Of a stretch of 64,000 bases of DNA, positions 38,957-63,999 are shown in pieces. Location of the stretch: contig OY848926.1 of assembly GCA_963693285.1 (NCBI GenBank), forward strand, positions 3,766,501-3,830,500. The letters run 5' to 3'. Both the position numbers and the translations under genes were made by a program. The DNA is from Xestospongia muta. Its lineage: Eukaryota > Porifera > Demospongiae > Haplosclerida > Petrosiidae. Position 1 is the stretch's first letter. Every line of letters begins with the position of its first letter. The notes beneath the pieces are model-generated. The model was not told where the DNA came from and searched no databases. It was given only the letters and a program-made list of their open reading frames with translations.

Positions 38957-41900
38957 TTACACCTTATGAAATAACTTTTTGACATATACTGTAGCACCAG
39001 GAGATGAGATTATGCTAGCAGTAGAGTTCTTTAAATAACCTTCAGAAGTGAATGCGACACAAGTTGGATTAATATTGCAAAGATATGTGACTTGAAAGAT
39101 ATTTCTTGTCCATGGACCATTATTACCACCAAACAGATTGTTGTCAGAAATATCAGAGTTGATAAGACGATCATAATTATTGTTGAAATCTGCTTCAGCA
39201 ATATACTTGTTAATTAGCTCTCCAGTGATCTGCATCAAATCTCCTTTTGGTTGTGTTGGATAAGTCTTGATAGTGTTACTGAAATCGTTTTCTAATTGAT
39301 ATCGAGCTGCTTGATAACCACTATTATCAAATGGTTTTTTGCTACTGACAGAATTCATAGCATATTGAATAAACAAACTCCATCGAGGAAGATAGTAATC
39401 CTTGACTAATCCAGACCATTCTTTAGAAGCATAATCTTCAATGTTCTGATGAGGTCCCCACATTGTGATTTGATTACGAGCATTGAATTCTAAATTATTC
39501 ACTACACTATCTGATGAATTGGGTGGAGAAGACTTACGAGCATCATTGATCCAGTTACCAAGAAGAAAATTAACATTTGTCCCAAGGTAGTCATCCAAAT
39601 GTTGCAAGAGTGACTTCATTTCATTAGCAATACTGGTCATTTCATTTATGCTATTGACACCATGCTGAGTATATTTATCATAAGCCAAGCTAAACATACG
39701 ATATAAATCATAAAACAAATCAGTAAGACATTGTCTACCAATATCTACCAAATCATACTGGTAAGGACCGACTATTGAACTCAAAGTATCAGTCTTAGAA
39801 GCTTCATAGAGTAATAACCAAGCATCAACTAGGCCAGTAACATTAAATGAAGTGTCCACTGTCATACCAAAGCCTGGAGCACGATCTACTAATGATTTGA
39901 TTCCACCAGAATAGTGATGGCTATACGCACTGTACTTCAGTATCTCCCATGCTGTTTCTGCATACTTACTGTAGCTACCATATCTTCTTGATGCATAATA
40001 CTGAAGCCAAGTTAGAACATCAACTTTCTCTTTCATCCACCCCATTTCACCCTGAAAAGAGAAAGAGACAGAGAGTGTGTATGTGTGTGGGAGGGTTGTG
40101 TACAATAATATAGATGATAATGACATTATATTTTACCATTAAATCATAGACAACAGGATTATGTTCAATAGCTTCAGGTGTTATTCCAGTACCAATCATT
40201 GTGCTACCAGGACTTTGATTAGCATCTACTGGACCTGTTGCTATGGTATTCAGGTCACCATAGATACCACGAGTACCACCATAGTTATGGAGTAAGCACC
40301 ATATGAAAGGCTTCCCAAAGTAAGAGTTCGTTCTTGACCAAATAGGGCTAACTTCACTATTGAGATCAAGAATGATCATCTTGTCATTTGGAACTTTTGA
40401 TAAGAATGCCTCAATCCTATCATTAGTCCAAAATCCTACAATTGAGGAAGTAATTATAAGTATACATTATGAATAGATAATCTTTAATTTGGCTAAATTA
40501 AAAATCAATGATTTGAACTTGTGAACCTAGAATCTTTCTATAATTAGATAACCAGATGCTAAACTACATAATGCACTGGAGCCTTTTTGAGGAAGACTAG
40601 TATACCCATAACCACAGATTGTATATCTGCTACACGCATTTATATCTTTCTCCATTAATGAGACATTTTTAGCTGTATTATAGATAGACATTGCATCTTT
40701 TCCTCAACCAGCTCAGAGTGTATGGTTTCTTAGCAAAAGGTCTTGGGTTCCCAATCCCAGCTGGTCTACTGAGCTTATGTTAGAATCGATTTTTCTTAAA
40801 TAAAATTAATATCATAAGCCCATTTTAATTACTGACACAATTCAAGTATTTTTTTATACCTGAGTGAAACAGCCATCCTTGCATGAGGAAGACAGCTTCT
40901 TTATCTACAGCAGCCATAGCATCATAAATAGCTTTATTAGTGTCTGCTAAAAATGTCAGGTCTGTACTTGAAGGATTCATTTCATTGTAAGTGTCTGCAT
41001 TATATATGTGATCAGTACCAAACTGGGTTATTAACAGCTGGTAAAACATAGCACCCAGCTTTTGGAAATGAGAATCAGTGGGTTCTAGCAGATAGTCTTC
41101 AGAATATGTCTCATTGAAGTTCCCCCACTCTGCACTGCGTATTAGTGACGCATTAGGATAGATCCGTTTAATACCAGCTGGAACATGACCCGAAAACCCA
41201 GGCAGTACATTCAACATACCAAACAATCGAACACGCTCTACAATCTGAGACTGGAGTGCTGCTTGACTCTTAATCCAGTTATCATCTAATTGGCCACCCC
41301 ATCCTCGTAGATTGCCCATACGTTGCCAAGCAAGAAAAGCTGCACCCGAAAAGAAAGCCTTAATCTCTTCATCACTGAGACCCAAACTAGTATAAAGTTT
41401 TTGCCACACAAGTTCTTGTCCAGTAAATGAGAGAGGGAGGTTAATTCCATTCATGGCCATCCAGTCAATCTCTCGTTCCCATCGTGAAAAATCCCACCAC
41501 ACCATGGAATAAGATACCGTACAAACATTCTGATAATACCTACATACACACAAGAAATATTTTGCTAAGATATATCATGTATTGTTAAATACCTGTATTT
41601 TACGGGTGAAACATATTGAGATTTCTCTTTTGGAAGTGGAAGTGGCTTGGGAAGATGGAGTTGATCTCCTGTTCCATTACGTCCCCATGTAACAGAGCAA
41701 TTACAGTAATATTTGAGATAAGCATTTAGTGCTGAAGCTAATGCAACACCATCATTCCCTCGCAAGACTGGTTTGGTACTTCCCTGAGAAGGTACATCCA
41801 CCTCAAAGACATCATACCCATTCATCTGATCAATGACCTCAAATTGAAACTGGGAGACATACTCCAATCCCAGCACTCGTCCAACTAAACCCTGTATTGC

Positions 41901-41987
41901 AGCAAGCGGATCTCCAACTGGTTTAGCTGGAAAACCCAAAGCCACTTCAGAAAAGATAAAAAGTAAAAAACACGCTGTGAACATCAT
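38957..41987 (-). CDS. NAGLU: NAGLU, lysosomal alpha-N-acetylglucosaminidase (GH89), 4 exons plus C-terminal extension
   Basis: Lysosomal enzyme that removes terminal alpha-N-acetylglucosamine from heparan sulfate. Exons, in transcript order: 41987-41593, 41539-40860, 40435-40137, 40051-38957; 2469 nt, 822 residues (human 743). A signal peptide (FLLFIFSEVALG) starts the protein. Family blocks occur in order: YRYYQNVCTVSYSMVWWDF, WEREIDWMAMNGINLPL, FLAWQRMGNLRGW, FGTDHIYNADTYNEMNP, KPFIWCLLHNYGG and GTGITPEAIEHN. The two catalytic Glu of GH89 are present (Glu318 in YNEMNP, Glu446 in TPEAIE). After the normal family end there is an extra 70-80 residues with CNINPTCVAF, a small Cys-containing module not found in vertebrate NAGLU. 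The intron at 40436-40859 contains two tRNA-like fragments that could be SINE remains. Confidence 0.92.
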
Positions 41988-42376
41988 TGAACTTAATATT
42001 CATAAGAATCATAAGATTCATTTCGATTATTTTGGTCGATCACGTGAACACTAATTCGTCTCATGAATCATATACTGTGTATTTGCTTTATATTATAAAT
42101 GGAGTAATAAATTGATCATTAAAGATGTCATAATTTAAAATAATTAATGGAAGACCACGCCCATTGTGAACATTAAGTGCTTGCTCCTCTGGCTAGGAGC
42201 ACTCCGTAATATCCACGTGTGCAATATGCGTGTGTACATGTGTGTAATTAGCGAGTAGACTATGTGACTTGTCATGTAATCTATACTGTCTATGACTATG
42301 AGGAATAACTAAATCTAATACAAATTACAATAATTATATTATGTATAAATTAATAGTAGATGGTGGTGTATAGTTT
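41988..42376. other. Spacer between NAGLU and the first ABCC gene
   Basis: 389 bp with the NAGLU promoter and the 3' UTR of the ABCC gene, both on the minus strand. No further feature recognised. Confidence 0.5.
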
Positions 42377-49871
<7,495 letters not shown>

Positions 49872-49955
49872 AGCTATGATAGGAGAATAGCAGGTTCCAG
49901 AAGGGCTCGTTGAATAAATAAAGTTTAGAAGAGGGCGTGTCGAACTTCATAGAAA
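49872..49955. promoter_or_regulatory. Short divergent promoter, ABCC copy 1 / TAB1
   Basis: 84 bp separate the two start codons. No TATA box is clear. Sharing of promoter elements is inferred from the distance. Confidence 0.5.
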
Positions 49956-51202
49956 ATGGCATCATTTGCTCAGAGCAGTCATCAATTACCAGCTTATTAC
50001 AGTTATTCAACATTAGAGAATGCTCGCTATTCAATTGATCAACCTTCTCGACCTGATCATGTTAATGATGACAAAGCCTTTGTTATTAATAGAGAAGGCA
50101 GAGCAACTATATTAGCTGTTTATGATGGACATGATGGCAACAAAGCATCTTCATTTGTTGATGATTACATGTATAGATTGTTTAATTCAGATGATACCTT
50201 AAATCAACTTGAACATTCTGATGTACATACTGTGTTAACTAATGTGTTCCTTAATACTGAACAAGCTTTCTTTGAACAACTACAACCACTTATCGAAGAG
50301 AAAGAGCTCATCCAAAGAACAATACCTAAGGTAAAGAGTTCTTTTAGTTGTTCATTTGATGTTGTTAGTTTTTAGGACATTGGTTCTTATCAAGCACTCA
50401 TGTCTTATCCAGACAAGGTCTCAAGACTTCAAGAAATAGAACAAGAGATTGCCGGAGGGACAACAGCTGTAATTGCTGTTATTGTCAATGGATTACTCTA
50501 TGTTGCTAATACTGGTACCTCAAGAGCTCTTCTAGTAAAAGACACTAAAAATGGTCCAATAATAGATCTAGTATGTACAAGAACTCTTGTTGTTTTCATT
50601 ATGTCACTGTTTGTCTATTGTAGCTATCAACAGATCATACTGTAGAGAATCCTGATGAATTAAGTAGACTAACTGCTATTGGTTTAGATGCTCTAGAGCT
50701 ACAGAGAGCAGATCGACTAGGTAGTCAAGAGAACACACGATGTATTGGTGATTATAGTATTAAACAGGGATATAAATATGTGGATACATTAAGGTTAGAC
50801 AAATATATTATGAATTTGTTGTAACTTCCTTATAGTCTTGCTTCTGTTCCACCTGGAGAAGCCACACCCACTGTTATTGGTCCAATACCTATTGATTCAT
50901 CATTCCAATATCTTCTATTGATGACAGATGGTGTATATAAAAGTATAGAGAGTCTCAGCCATCCACCTGATGATCCTCAACGAGCAATGATATCACTTCT
51001 TCGTACCATACAACAAACTGAGTCCACATCTCAAGACAATTTTGGAAATGTTGCTGCTGTAGTGTTAGACCAGATTAAGAACATTCATGAACAGACCTAT
51101 ATAACAGCTGCTCAAGTTGACCCTTCATCTTCTCTAGCTGTAAAATGTCGTAAAAGAGATGATATGACACTAGTAGTTTTACATTTTGGCAACATTCGTT
51201 AA
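49956..51202 (+). CDS. TAB1: TAB1 homologue, PP2C-fold TAK1-binding protein without C-terminal tail (4 exons)
   Basis: In animals TAB1 is the PP2C-fold activating partner of the kinase TAK1 in NF-kB/JNK/p38 signalling. Exons: 49956-50330, 50376-50570, 50624-50793, 50836-51202; 1107 nt, 368 residues. TAB1-like blocks: the QxIEQEIAGGTTAVIAV and LYVANTGTSRALL segments (GTxR rather than the GDSR of active PP2C), STDHTVENPDELSRL, ENTRCIGDYSIKQGY and the HFG near the end. However AVYDGHDG, LLMTDGVYK and RDDMT keep the three Asp that hold the M1/M2 metals in PP2C, where vertebrate TAB1 has NGYDG and SEG. The protein ends directly after the phosphatase fold; the Ser-rich region and TAK1-binding helix of vertebrate TAB1 (YVDFAEFYRLW) are absent, and I see no further exon before 51657. 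An alternative reading is a TAB1-related active PP2C. Confidence 0.82.
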
Positions 51203-51657
51203 TTCAATATTCTTTTATAAACTATTGTGTTTGCTGCACAATAAAAATAGAAGTTGAACTTTTTGTATACAAAATATTTGAGGATAAGTTATGGCATAAC
51301 TTTGATGATTATATTTTAGAAAAGCTTAGCATCTTGTGACACCATTTGCAACACTATGATCACACCATTCATTGAATTTTAATCCTATAGGTTGTGGCAG
51401 ATGTCAGTACCTGCAATCCAAAAAAGTCACATAGCGGTATAGAGCATATTGTCATCTCCACACTGTCATAGTTTGACTAGCTTGACTTAAATACTATGAC
51501 AGAAATAAAGAAGCCATGCAAATATTCTGAACTCATTTTGTCTTGAGAAGAACTACATTGACAACAGCTCTTTGTTTTAGGCGTGTACACTACGTAGACA
51601 AACTGTAGTCATCTCAAACTCAACGCCCATAGAAGTTGTCGGATGAAGAAGGTCAAA
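51203..51657. other. Spacer TAB1 / TRIM-NHL
   Basis: TAB1 3' UTR (AATAAAAATA near 51239 is a likely polyadenylation signal) and promoter of the next plus-strand gene. Nothing else seen. Confidence 0.5.
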
Positions 51658-53969
51658 ATGGCCGACTATGCTTCACCTCTTACCCATGTAAGCAACTTTT
51701 ATAATAACGACATCATTGAAATAACTCTCTGTCCACTCAGGTTAGTATGAGCTCTACTTGTTGTCTGAAGTGTAGTCAACCTTTTCGCGACCCTCGTCTG
51801 CTCTCATGTTGTCACTCCTTCTGTATTCAATGTATCCAGTCTCTTCTTCCTGAGAGGGAGTGGATTAACTCCCTCACTTGTCCCTTGTGTCATCAGACCA
51901 CACCTGTACCCAGGGGTGATGTCACCTCTCTCCCTTGTAACCCACGACTTATCAATAAACATGATGACATCGTTGGTAAAATCACATTGAACCCTCCTCC
52001 TCCATGTGACTCATGTGGCGAGGATTCTGCCATAGCATACTGTACTGAATGTACAGATTTCCTTTGTAAAAAATGTTGGGATGCTCACACAAGAACACGT
52101 CTCACTAGGACACATTCGATCTTAGGTTTTGAAGAGATGAAAACTATGCCTCGAGAGGAACTAGCCAAAACAATATCATCTTCTTTCATTCTTTGCTCCC
52201 GTCATACTGATCAGCAGCTGAAATACTACTGTCAGAAATGTGCCATTCCTATATGCATAGAATGTACTATCATCAACCACAATAACCATCCTATTATTGA
52301 AGTCTGGAAAGAGATAAGCAGGAGTAAGAGTGTTGTTGGTCGGAGCATTGAAAATTTCCAAGAAGCTCAGCAACAACTTAAGAGTGTTTTGACATTAGGA
52401 GAAGAGATAAAGGAGAGTATGAAAATGTCTAAAAAGGAGGTAGATAAAGTCATACGTCAAACCTTTGCTAGTTTTCATCAACTTTTAAATCAACGTGAGA
52501 AGGTTCTGTTAACTGAGAGCAATAAGGTAGCTAGAGCTAAGGAGGTTCATCTGTTGCACCAACTAGCTGAGACGCAAAATCTCTTGGAGGCCATAACTCA
52601 TTGTCAGAGTTTTGCAACCACTGCCACATCAGAATATAATGATATTGAGTATCTATCAGTTGCCCACACACTACAGACCAGAGCAATCCAACTACAAAGA
52701 CAGTTCTCTGAGATATCCCTTGAACCTTGTGAGTCACCACTTATATCAATAGAGATGAACCAAGATGAACTAGGTGTTAAGATATCAAAGTTTGGTGTTG
52801 TATTTGATGGGGCATCTCCTATCAATACAATAGCAGAAATACCTTCTCGTATTGAAGAGGGCAGAGAATTCCAAGTTAGAGTAACATCCAGAGATAATAA
52901 AGGGAGAACCTTGTCAAAAGGAGGAGCATTAGTGAGTGGTAAGCTCACTCTAGTTTTTGACAGCGTACCAGTTGGTAGGATGCCAGTTGGTAGGATGTAT
53001 GCAGGAGGACCATTTCAAGCTAATGTCTTACCCAAAGTCAGAGATCGTGGTAATGGTATTTACCTTGTTTCCATGACACCTCAGACGTTTGGTAAACATC
53101 AACTTTCACTCACTATCCATAATCAGTCCATCCAAGGTAGCCCCTTTAATGTTTATGTTAGCAGAGATTACACTACCATTGAGAGGTCCCCAATACGAGT
53201 ACATAGTAGTGCTATTACTGGGACAGTTACTAAACCATACTTTGCAGCCTTTTCTAACAATGGAGATATGTTTGTTACCAGTTATGGTAACCATTGTATT
53301 CACGTATATGATACCAATAAAAGACAGAGGATTACTATTGGTTCGTATGGATCAGGTCGACTACAATTTAATAGTCCCAGTGGAATAGCTATTGACGGTG
53401 ATGTCATGTATATAGCAGAATATGGAGGAAATAGGATACACAAGTTAACGATAAAAGGAAAGTTTTTGTGTACTTTTGGTTGTCGAGGGTCTGATCGAGG
53501 GCAATTTTCAAGTCCCAGTGGTCTGTGTATTGGTCCAGATGGTAGGATATATGTTGCTGATTATGGTAATAATCGTATTCAGGTACTTAGGACTTGTGGA
53601 GAGACTTTTTCTCACCATAGTGTCATTGGCAATGGATTAAAAGGTCCTGGTAGCCTATCCTTTGATCGATCTGGTAACCTTCATGTAACCAGCTATACCT
53701 CAAACACGGTCACTGTCTACACTTCACAAGGTCAACGTGTCCGTCAATATGGCCAGTCTCATCTCAATGGACCATTTGGTATAGCTATTGATGAAGCTGG
53801 TAATTCAATTGTAGCCAACTACAGTGGCTGTTCTCTTACTGTATTTGATCCACATGGCAATTATATCCATTCAATAAAAGGATTTAATTATCCAGTAGGA
53901 GTAACTATGTCTCCAGATGATTTAGTATGGGTAGCTGATTGTTATAACAATAAATTAGTTAAGTACTAA
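51658..53969 (+). CDS. TRIM-NHL protein: RING, two B-boxes, coiled coil, filamin, NHL (2 exons)
   Basis: Exons 51658-51687 (MADYASPLTH) and 51741-53969; 2259 nt, 752 residues. If the short first exon is not used, ATG at 51747 gives a start 12 residues later. RING (about 16-62: CCLKC, CCHSFC, CPLCH), B-box 1 (about 100-145: CDSCGEDSAIAYC, CKKC), B-box 2 (about 162-200: CSRHTDQQLKYYC, CIEC, HNNH), coiled coil (about 200-320), filamin/IG-FLMN (about 350-475, ending SPFNVYVS) and a C-terminal NHL propeller (about 500-752: FNSPSGIAID, FSSPSGLCI, IYVADYGNNRIQV, VWVADCYNNKLV). This is the TRIM2/3/71 layout; the family comprises ubiquitin ligases and RNA-binding repressors. Which one is orthologous cannot be told. 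A 15-bp tandem repeat in the filamin part gives VGRM twice. The 3' end is the source of a 93-bp tandem duplication. Confidence 0.9.
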
Positions 53970-54199
53970 TAATACTAGTAGTAGACATTTCAGTACTTCA
54001 TTACTATAATATGTTTAGTATGGGTAGCTGATTGTTATAACAATAAATTAGTTAAGTACTAATAATACTAGTAGTAGACATTTCAGTACTTCATTACTAT
54101 AATATGTTTAGTATGGGTAGCTGATTGTTATAACAATAAATTAGTTAAGTACTAATAATACTAGTAGTAGACATTCCAGTACTTGATTACTGTAATATG
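53921..54199 (+). repeat. Three tandem 93-bp units spanning the TRIM-NHL stop codon
   Basis: Units start at 53921, 54014 and 54107 (period 93). The first contains the last 16 codons, the stop TAA and part of the 3' UTR; units 2 and 3 repeat the coding end, stop included, within the UTR. Units 1 and 2 are almost identical, the third carries a few changes. Confidence 0.93.
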
Positions 54200-54311
54200 A
54201 TTGATTTATTTCAATTTTTAAAAAAAGTTTTATTGTTTGATTGCTATGTTAGTTCTTTTTCTTCAGACTGCTAGACCAGATGTAGTACAAACAGACCTTC
54301 ATTGATGCCTG

Positions 54312-54784
54312 CAGGGGGGTGCAAAGGGTGCTGTAGCACCCCTACTTTTTATGCCTGACATTAATTTGTGACTTTAAATCAGAAAGTATATGACTATCAT
54401 CATAGCACACCCAAAAATTGGACATTCATTCTTCCATTCATGACATATTATTAACTAAACATTAACAAGTATTTCAAAGATGACATTGACCCTATGCGAA
54501 GGACTAAACATATCTCAGAAGTACGATGACCAATTGCAGTTTGAATAATTTATTTCTGTTGTACATTCACAATGACAGAACCGATCAACTTGACCTATGT
54601 AAAGACATCCGTTTCCAGCAATTAAAGAAGAGTAAATTACTTTGGAAATTTTACTGAATAAATAAGTCATAAACACTTACAAATATAATGGGTTTTCTTT
54701 AACAAAATTAATTAATCTTAATTTAAAATGGGACCCATGAATCATTGTAGGACCCCTACTTAAAATTATCTTCCTACCCCCCTG
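54312..54784. mobile_element. Non-autonomous hAT-type element (473 bp) with 8-bp target duplication
   Basis: Left end CAGGGGGGTG, right end inverted CAGGGGGGTA; flanked on both sides by GATGCCTG (54304-54311 and 54785-54792), a perfect 8-bp duplication as hAT transposases make. The interior has no coding capacity; it includes subterminal AGGGGT/ACCCCTACT words on both sides. It lies in the spacer between TRIM-NHL and ABCC copy 2. Preservation of the duplication suggests a fairly recent insertion. Confidence 0.88.
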
Positions 54785-54792
54785 GATGCCTG

Positions 54793-55592
54793 CCATTGTG
54801 TGTGATATAAAATATAATAGCCTCATGCATGCATTTGTATGTGTTAATCTGGTGTTGCCAACCTGAGTGAAGAGTTGGCAATGTCAGACTATGTGCATGT
54901 GTGTTTGTGAATTGTTTTGGATCATTGCATGAGTATGTCAATATAATATTAGTCTTTCTATAGTATTCATTCCAATATGAAATTAAATTAAGAAAACAAA
55001 AAGTATTACTTAGAAGTGTGGTTTCCATGGACACACACAAGTTATAGATAATATTTCAACAAAGTAACCAAATACTTGATGGTAATAGTATAACATTGTT
55101 TACTGACATACTTTATATATGGCAGTAAACTATGATGACCAAGAATTGGCTCAAAACAGTAATAACGGTTGGAACAATAATTATAATTATTTTTGTAGCA
55201 ATAGAAATTATAATGTGCTATGAAACAAGCAATATGTTACTAGTTCTGTGAAACAAAACCATCACTCAATCTGCAAACATATTTGAATGAATCAAACACA
55301 AAACTACTGCATGCACTATATACTGGAAACATTTTTAAGTTCATAAACATTTTTCTAACATATAGTTAGAATTTGAAAAAAATAACTATAAAATTTGATT
55401 ACTGAAATATCTTTATAGAAGTTTTGTCTCAAAAATTACTCTTCTAAGATATAATAACATAAACTGTGAATTAAATAAATGAAATAGACTATGGCTATTC
55501 CTGTAATATTGTAACTACAAAAATTGTATAAATAATGTTAAATATAAGATAATTATATAAATTATATAATCCTCATTAAATAGAATTCAACA
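54793..55592. other. AT-rich spacer before ABCC copy 2 stop
   Basis: No exon, repeat family or RNA gene seen. It includes the 3' UTR of ABCC copy 2. Confidence 0.5.
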
Positions 55593-61354
<5,762 letters not shown>

Positions 61355-61787
61355 CTAAACAAAAACAACAACAAAAATTCTGAAGTGGAGATAAAAACAA
61401 TTAATATAATATTTGTTTGTATTTGTTTTAAGATTAAAATAGGTATTTCCTAGCACAAATTTGTTAGCATCCTTTAATTAAACAATTGTTGTTTGTCTCA
61501 ATCAAAATGTCTGACTATCAATACACAAAATAAACACAAACAAGTTGACAGATGATGTAACATGTAAACAACAGTTTATATAGGCATGTTAACTTGTCAT
61601 TAATAGATAGTGTTAGCTTATCAACAGTTCCTCCTAGATGATTTTAGTGTGTGTTGTAAACTTTCTTCAGAAAGTGCATTGCAATTTTACTTTAAGTTGG
61701 TCCACATAAGTCATTTCTGTTATATGCATATAACTGATTTTGATAATACGTTTTCAAATAGCACAATGGGTAGAAACCCTCAAATAC
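61355..61787. other. Stretch between the first visible exon of ABCC copy 2 and the hAT element
   Basis: AT-rich with no exon resembling TMD0 of copy 1. Presumably intron or lost 5' region of the transporter. Confidence 0.5.
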
Positions 61788-61947
61788 TAGGGCTGTGCTA
61801 AAGGTTCAAACCTTCGATTAAATTCGAAATTTTAAAACCTTCGACGCTTAAATTAACCTTCGACCTAGTTACCTAACCACACCCATCATAAGCAGTTAAG
61901 CACGTGGTTATTTTTGCGAAGCCGCTGGTGTTTCTCTCTCTCTATCC

Positions 61948-63999
61948 TTGATAGCAACTATACCAGTGCCTCAACAAGACAATAGATCAGATGTGTGGAC
62001 CTGGTTTGTTAAGTGTGATGGGAGAAAGAAAGCCAAATGTAACCTTTGTGGAAAGGAGTTGGCATTTCATGGCGGAACGACTAATTTACGGGAGCACTTG
62101 TCAGCAAAACATCCTTTGGACTACAAGTACAAGAGAAAAGAGGATGGAAGTCAGAAGAAACTTGATGTGTACGCGAGGCATTGTTCCAAGGCGTGCCACA
62201 AAGTTATTACAGAGAAGATATTTGGCTTGATTATCCAAGACATGAGACCTGTGGCGATGGTTGAGGAACAAGGATTCAGGGATATGATGACGTACTTGGA
62301 GCCTGGTTATACAATCCCCAACAGAAAACAGTTCACTGCTCTCATCCAACACAAGCATGATTTGGCAAAGGAAGAACTGAAGCTGAAAATGAAAGAAAAA
62401 GCTATTGGGATGGTATTGACAACAGATATCTGGACTAGTGTGGCTATCAGACATGAGGTCAATTACTATTGTATTGTAATATATTACTATTACTTAGAAA
62501 TTTTACCTATTGTATTATTATTACTATTACAAGTAAATTGCAATGTAACATATTACTATTACTTCAAAATATGTAATCGTTACTATTACTATTACTACTA
62601 CTAAGATCTTACATCAAGCTTTTATTTATAAAGAGACATTACATTTAATATAAATACGCTTTTCAAAGACTGTGTCTGTAAGCTTGCAACACTCTGGCCA
62701 GAAAAATTTCCCAGCCATACTAAATAGCTTTTCAACTGGTGCAAAGGTTGCAGAGGAAGTAATGAAATTTTGCACGTTTACTTTCATTTTTGATCTATAT
62801 AACCTATTACTTAGACATTTATTACTATTACTATTACATAGATTTTGGAAACATCAATTACTATTACCCCATGTCTGGTGGGTGTAGATGCTTATATGAC
62901 TGTCACTGTTCATTACATCAATCCTGACTGGACCTTGAAAAATTTAGTTTTGGAGACTTCCTCTTTTCCAGAGAGACACTGGTATCAACATAGCCGAGAA
63001 GTTACAAGAATTAGCTCAAAGGTGGGAGATAAGTGAAAAAGTTGTATCTATCATTCATGATGAGGGAGCAAATATGGAACTGGCAATGGAAATTCTAGAG
63101 AAAGAGGTGAACTGGAAAAGCTTTAGCTGTTCTGCACATCGTCTTCAGCAGCTATGCTTAAGGCTGGTCTGAACGTAAGCAGTATTGACAGGCTTCTTGC
63201 AGCATCACGTAAACTCATTGCTCATTTTCATCATAGTGTACTGGCAACTGAAGCACTGAAGGAGAAGCAACAGCAGATGAATGTCAAAGAAAAGAAACTA
63301 GTAACTGCTTGTCAGACTCATTGGAACTCCTCATTTCAAATGCTTGATCATCTTCTGAAGCTGAAATGGCCAGTGATAGCTGTGCTATCAGATGAAAATG
63401 TAACAAAAAGAAGTGATTGCAGCCTTGATTTAAGAAGTGAGCAGTGGAGTTTGGCTGAAGAATTAGTCAAAATCCTTGAACCATTCAACATCGCAACAAC
63501 TTTTCTTAGTTATGAAGAAAATGTTTCAGCCTCTTCGATCCTTCATGTTCTTTATGGGCTTCTTGATAACTTGAAAGGACTAGAAAGTGATGATGAAACA
63601 GATTCCGTGGCAATTTGCCAATTTAAAGAAGCTGTTAAACACATGCCAAATTAAGAGAAGATGGAAACTCGATGTTCTTGATGTTTTGTCCCCTTATTCT
63701 TAGCTCATCTCTCAATCCCGTTTCAAGCACTGTGTAGTACTCTCTAAACTGAAAGCTGATGAGCAAAAAGATCTGAAAGAATACATGGAAGCTCTTGATA
63801 ACACACAAGGCTATGAAAGCTCACTTGAATCTACTCCAAAAAGGAAGAAGAGTGCTCTTGATGTCTTACTAGGCCCCAAAGAAGCAAGCACTGTGCCATC
63901 CACTATTTCTGAGCTTGATCAGTATTTTTCTGAAAATCCCGCTTTCCGTAATGATTCTCCATTATTGTGGTGGAAAGCAAAAGTAAGCGCTACCCGAAA
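61948..63999 (+). pseudogene. Degenerate hAT transposase (ZBED type), interrupted and frameshifted
   Basis: A BED zinc finger is intact (CNLCGKELAFHGGTTNLREH then H, about 62038-62115), followed by the hAT core: MVLTTDIWTSVA, DAYMTVTVHYI, VVSIIHDEGANMELAMEIL, FSCSAHRLQ, TACQTHWNSSFQML, and near the window end SRFKH and a LLWWKAK block, the start of the C-terminal dimerisation region. The frame is broken by the nested insertion between DIWTSVA and DAYMT, by shifts at about 62973, 63150 and 63645, and by an in-frame TAG at about 63703. No functional protein can be made. The element ends beyond the window. Confidence 0.85.
62448..62877 (-). mobile_element. Nested hAT deletion derivative with antisense C-terminal transposase fragment
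   Basis: Ends CAGACATGAGGT... and, inverted, CAGACATGGGGT... bound a 430-bp insert. Flanks GTGGCTAT (62440-62447) and GTGGGTGT (62878-62885) match at 6 of 8 positions, an aged target duplication. On the minus strand at about 62770-62635 it codes for APVEKLFSMAGKFFWPECC and a following LTDTVFEKR block, then a stop: the typical end of a hAT transposase. Both margins are rich in ATTACTATTACT words. Removing the insert and one duplicate rejoins the host transposase in frame. Confidence 0.85.

Noticed and set aside
40500..40770. tRNA genes or SINEs in the NAGLU intron
   Set aside because: B-box-like phrases (GGGTTCCCAATCCC on plus near 40744, GTTCAAATC on minus near 40518) occur but no cloverleaf, tail or target duplication can be shown.
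61948..63999. Domesticated, functional ZBED gene
   Set aside because: Several frameshifts, an in-frame stop and a nested insertion break the frame; a live transposon end lies just upstream.
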